Source of the DNA: Saprospiraceae bacterium
Lineage (GTDB): Bacteria; Bacteroidota; Bacteroidia; Chitinophagales; Saprospiraceae
Length of the DNA: 22,786 nucleotides
Reading direction: 5' to 3'
NCBI GenBank assembly: GCA_016714785.1
Contig: JADKCC010000068.1
Location: 1 to 22,786, forward strand
Made by a program: the position numbers and the translations under genes. Positions within the stretch are counted from its first letter, which is position 1. Each line of letters starts with the position of its first letter. Under the pieces are notes generated by a model, which did not search any database, was not told where the DNA came from, and worked only from the letters and a program-made list of their open reading frames with translations. Below, one piece after another: positions 20,722 through 22,786 of the stretch.

Positions 20722-21933
20722 TTTGAAACATCCAAACCCACTTATATAAAGTATGATGAAACGAATAAGGAATGGGTTTTTATTGAAGTCGACGATGCGG
20801 CTTTTACAAATCAATTAAGAAGATTGGCTACGGATGGCGCTACTTTGGGTGCAAAGGTTGGAATTTTTGCTGCCACTTTTGCCGGATCTGGTGGTGGTGT
20901 TGGAGTAGCTTTAGCTGTAGATGTTTTTGCTGCGGGAGCTATGTATGCTATAGATGGAGATAAAGATGCTTTAGCAATGGATTTACTATTTTTGCCACTT
21001 GGCTATGTGGGCGAAGGAATGTCAATAGTTAAATCCGCTATGAAATCTGGAGTATTTGATAAGATAGGAAGTGGAGCATATAAAGGATATGCAGAAGCAG
21101 CTAAGATTGTAAATAAAGCTGATATTTTAATTTATACTGGAAAAAATTCTCCGCCTATTAGTTGGTCAAAAGTAAAAAGCAATGTTGAAAAGGAAGGTTA
21201 TACAGCAGATGATATTGACCTTTTGGTTGATGATCTGATTGAAATGGCACAAACCGGTAAACATGTTGATTTGATAAACTGTACAATAAATGTAGGAATA
21301 GCAATAACTGGTGATACAAAAAATTCTGGAGTCAGAAATACACCTGGTGAGTGTAAAAGACTTAAAGCAGGGAAAATTTTGTCGGAATTGCGTGGCCCAA
21401 CCAAAGATTGGATAAGAAAAAGTGATGATATTTTAGATAAGCTAGAAGGGCAATCTGATGATTTAATAAATAAAGTAAAGAATTATTATAAAAACCATCA
21501 AATGCCTACGTCTTGTACGACACGTCCAAATTGTTCTTTTCAAGGAAATGGATTTACCGTGCAATTTGATGATTTTGGTCACCCAAGATTTGAACCTCAT
21601 GTACCAAGAATGTCAGGTGGAATTGGTAAAATTAATTTCAACAGTCCTAATTTGGGTCCAAATTCGACTTCTGATATAGCTGCCGCAAATAAATGGGCTA
21701 TAGAAAATCCTATGTTTGCAAATAGAGTTGAACAAAGAGGAACAAATATTGCAATATTAGACGAGTATAACAACTGGGTAGAATGTATATGGCATCATCA
21801 TGAAGATGGTTTTAATATGATACCTGTTCCCATACATATTCATGATAAAAAATTAGGCGGTGCTGGGCATACAGGTGGAACTTCAGTTATAGATAAAGAA
21901 CTAAAAGGATTCTTTAATGGTTTAACTTGGTAA
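20722..21933 (+). CDS. Polymorphic toxin fragment with C-terminal WHH-type HNH/Endo VII nuclease domain
   Basis: The frame is open from 20722 with no ATG at a natural start, so the N-terminus is missing or in another frame: FALYDDLKHPNP lies just upstream in a different frame and seems to continue into YIKYDETNKEWVFIEVDDAA. Residues counted from 20824: 1-60 form a glycine/alanine-rich hydrophobic segment (FAATFAGSGGGVGVALAVDV), as in pre-toxin regions. From 60 to 240 is a helical linker (SGAYKGYAEAAKIVNKADIL). From about 242 comes a nuclease domain beginning FTVQFDDFGHPRFEPHVP, with SDIAAANKWAIENP, then ECIWHHHEDGFNMIPVPIHI around residue 323 and GGAGHTGGTS around 348. The WHH, the later His and the HTGG are the hallmarks of the WHH nuclease family (DNA-degrading effectors of contact-dependent competition). 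The delivery domain is not visible. Confidence 0.82.
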   Translation, partial: FETSKPTYIKYDETNKEWVFIEVDDAAFTNQLRRLATDGATLGAKVGIFAATFAGSGGGVGVALAVDVFAAGAMYAIDGDKDALAMDLLFLPLGYVGEGMSIVKSAMKSGVFDKIGSGAYKGYAEAAKIVNKADILIYTGKNSPPISWSKVKSNVEKEGYTADDIDLLVDDLIEMAQTGKHVDLINCTINVGIAITGDTKNSGVRNTPGECKRLKAGKILSELRGPTKDWIRKSDDILDKLEGQSDDLINKVKNYYKNHQMPTSCTTRPNCSFQGNGFTVQFDDFGHPRFEPHVPRMSGGIGKINFNSPNLGPNSTSDIAAANKWAIENPMFANRVEQRGTNIAILDEYNNWVECIWHHHEDGFNMIPVPIHIHDKKLGGAGHTGGTSVIDKELKGFFNGLTW

Positions 21934-21950
21934 ATAAAATTAAAAAAGAT

Positions 21951-22536
21951 ATGAATATTTCAAATAACCCAATCACTTTATTAGACGCTATTCAAATTAG
22001 ATATACCGAAGAACCAATAAATTTACCCAAAATTTTTGATCTTACTCCAAAGTTTAAACTGTTTTTGGAGTACTATAAATTTGGAGTAGAAAATAAGAAT
22101 AAATCATATTATTATAATTCAAAAATATCAAATCAAATAGTTACTTTTGGGATATGGAAGTTCCCAGACAACATGGGGGGGAACTTTATCTCAAGCTATG
22201 GACATAATGACCAACATGACATCGTCGAATTTAGGGATGATGTTTATAATGAAATATATGACGATGATGGTACAGGAAATAAGGAAATTAGAGAAAATTT
22301 TCTCCCTATTGCAGAGTGCAATTCTTCTATAATGCTATTATTAGGGTATAACGGCGAATACGTTGATAAAATTTATATTGATCTAGTATATGAAGAACCT
22401 AGAATAAGGTTTATTTCCGATAATATATTTGAGTTTTGTAGGAATACTTATTTATCGATTAGCAAAATAGTTTTCCTTTTTTAAAGAACAACCAAAATTT
22501 TATAAAAATTTTGAAGAAGACTTTTTGGAGAATTAG
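21951..22536 (+). CDS. Candidate immunity protein of the WHH toxin, SUKH (SMI1/KNR4)-like
   Basis: The ATG at 21951 is 17 bp after the toxin stop, behind an A-rich ribosome-binding region. About 195 residues, acidic: MNISNNPITLLDAIQIRYTE, FDLTPKFKLFLEYYKFGV, FISSYGHNDQHDIVEF, ENFLPIAECNSSIMLLLGYN, YVDKIYIDLVYEEPRIRFIS and NIFEFCRNTYLSISK. FLPIAxC, then a hydrophobic strand, GE/KIYxxxxE and a final helix with 'FEFC' follow the SUKH fold order seen in many toxin-neutralising proteins. The frame stops early at 22484 in a run of T (about 22477-22482). Shifting one base restores FFKEQPKFYKNFEEDFLEN and a stop at 22536. Position and pairing argue for immunity; the SUKH assignment is by eye and moderate. 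Confidence 0.6.
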
Positions 22537-22541
22537 GGACG

Positions 22542-22725
22542 ATGGTGATGCAACAAGTATATTTGAGCAAAAATGAAATCATTGCAAACTTAGAGAGGAA
22601 AAGGTCATTTGCAGGATCGTTTAAGGATACTTGCAAGAAATGAAAAAAAGTTAGGAATTTCACTAGATATCATTGCAGACAAATATGGGTTCACTAAAGA
22701 AGAAGTGAGTTCACAATGGTTTTAA
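22542..22725 (+). CDS. Small hypothetical protein, frame-broken
   Basis: Two in-frame ATGs (22542, 22548) lie just after the immunity stop. The frame reads MQQVYLSKNEIIANLERK, breaks at about 22600-22606, then continues as GHLQDRLRILARNEKKLGIS and LDIIADKYGFTKEEVSSQWF to the stop at 22725. About 60 residues. The second half looks like a small helix-turn-helix-like or helical tail (xLDIIADKYGxTKEEV). A similar pattern ends many Rpn/PD-(D/E)XK transposase-like proteins, so it may be a remnant of one, or a third small gene of the toxin operon. No firm identity. Confidence 0.4.
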
Positions 22726-22730
22726 TATCC

Positions 22731-22786
22731 GATCGTCGCAGTTTGCAACTGCGATGCGATACGATTGAGAATTTGTAATTATGTGA
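22731..22786. repeat. Palindromic (REP-like) repeat copy 2: 8-bp-stem hairpin plus spacer, running off the window end
   Basis: TCGCAGTTTGCAACTGCGA (22736-22754) is a perfect 8-bp inverted repeat with a TGC loop. The following bases (22755-22786) resemble those before the hairpin at 17981, both coding Ile-Arg-x-Arg-x-Cys-Asn-Tyr in one frame. This suggests a repeat unit of hairpin, ~30-base spacer, hairpin; the second hairpin would lie outside the window. Confidence 0.5.

Overview
The window looks like chromosomal DNA of a Bacteroidota bacterium. The best guess is a Saprospiraceae-like lineage from an environmental or metagenomic assembly. This is inferred from the AT-rich composition, from protein architectures common in that phylum (a receiver-CRP fusion regulator, an Mrp with an N-terminal MIP18-type domain, type-2 PyrF) and from the style of the accessory genes. 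No rRNA, tRNA, CRISPR array or intact transposase was seen. The dominant technical fact is that nearly every gene from the left edge to about 18 kb is broken by single-base indels, mostly in short homopolymers. This includes housekeeping genes (ribF, pyrF, mrp), and motifs are restored by adding or removing one base. That pattern fits uncorrected long-read sequence much better than real gene decay, so the CDS entries below are frame-corrected gene extents rather than clean ORFs.

Layout. 1-4.9 kb: unreadable by eye, with scattered hydrophobic fragments and no gene I can name. 4.9-7.26 kb (minus): a two-component system, with a PAS-HisKA-HATPase sensor kinase followed by a receiver-CRP fusion regulator. 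7.4-9.8 kb (plus, divergent): a stress-type cluster of a CBS-pair protein, a small thioredoxin-fold protein, a tandem UspA protein and a TIGR00730/LOG-family protein. 9.86-11.6 kb (minus): an APC-family amino-acid permease preceded by an NTF2-like (DUF4440-type) protein. 12.0-14.7 kb (minus): ribF, a GT2 glycosyltransferase and an RluA-family pseudouridine synthase in one tight operon. 14.8-17.0 kb (plus, divergent): an Mrp/ApbC Fe-S carrier, a NifU C-terminal-domain protein and pyrF, with nifU-like and pyrF overlapping by ATGA. 17.2-18.0 kb: a probable exported beta-barrel protein running into a palindromic repeat.

18.0-22.8 kb is accessory in character. It holds intergenic repeats and a frame-broken hypothetical protein of a type recurrent in Bacteroidota. 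These are followed by a polymorphic-toxin fragment ending in a WHH-type HNH/Endo VII nuclease domain, a downstream SUKH-like immunity candidate, a small frame-broken ORF and another copy of the palindromic repeat. The toxin-immunity pair and the repeat family around it are the most interesting biology in the window. The two-component/USP neighbourhood is the most coherent regulatory unit.
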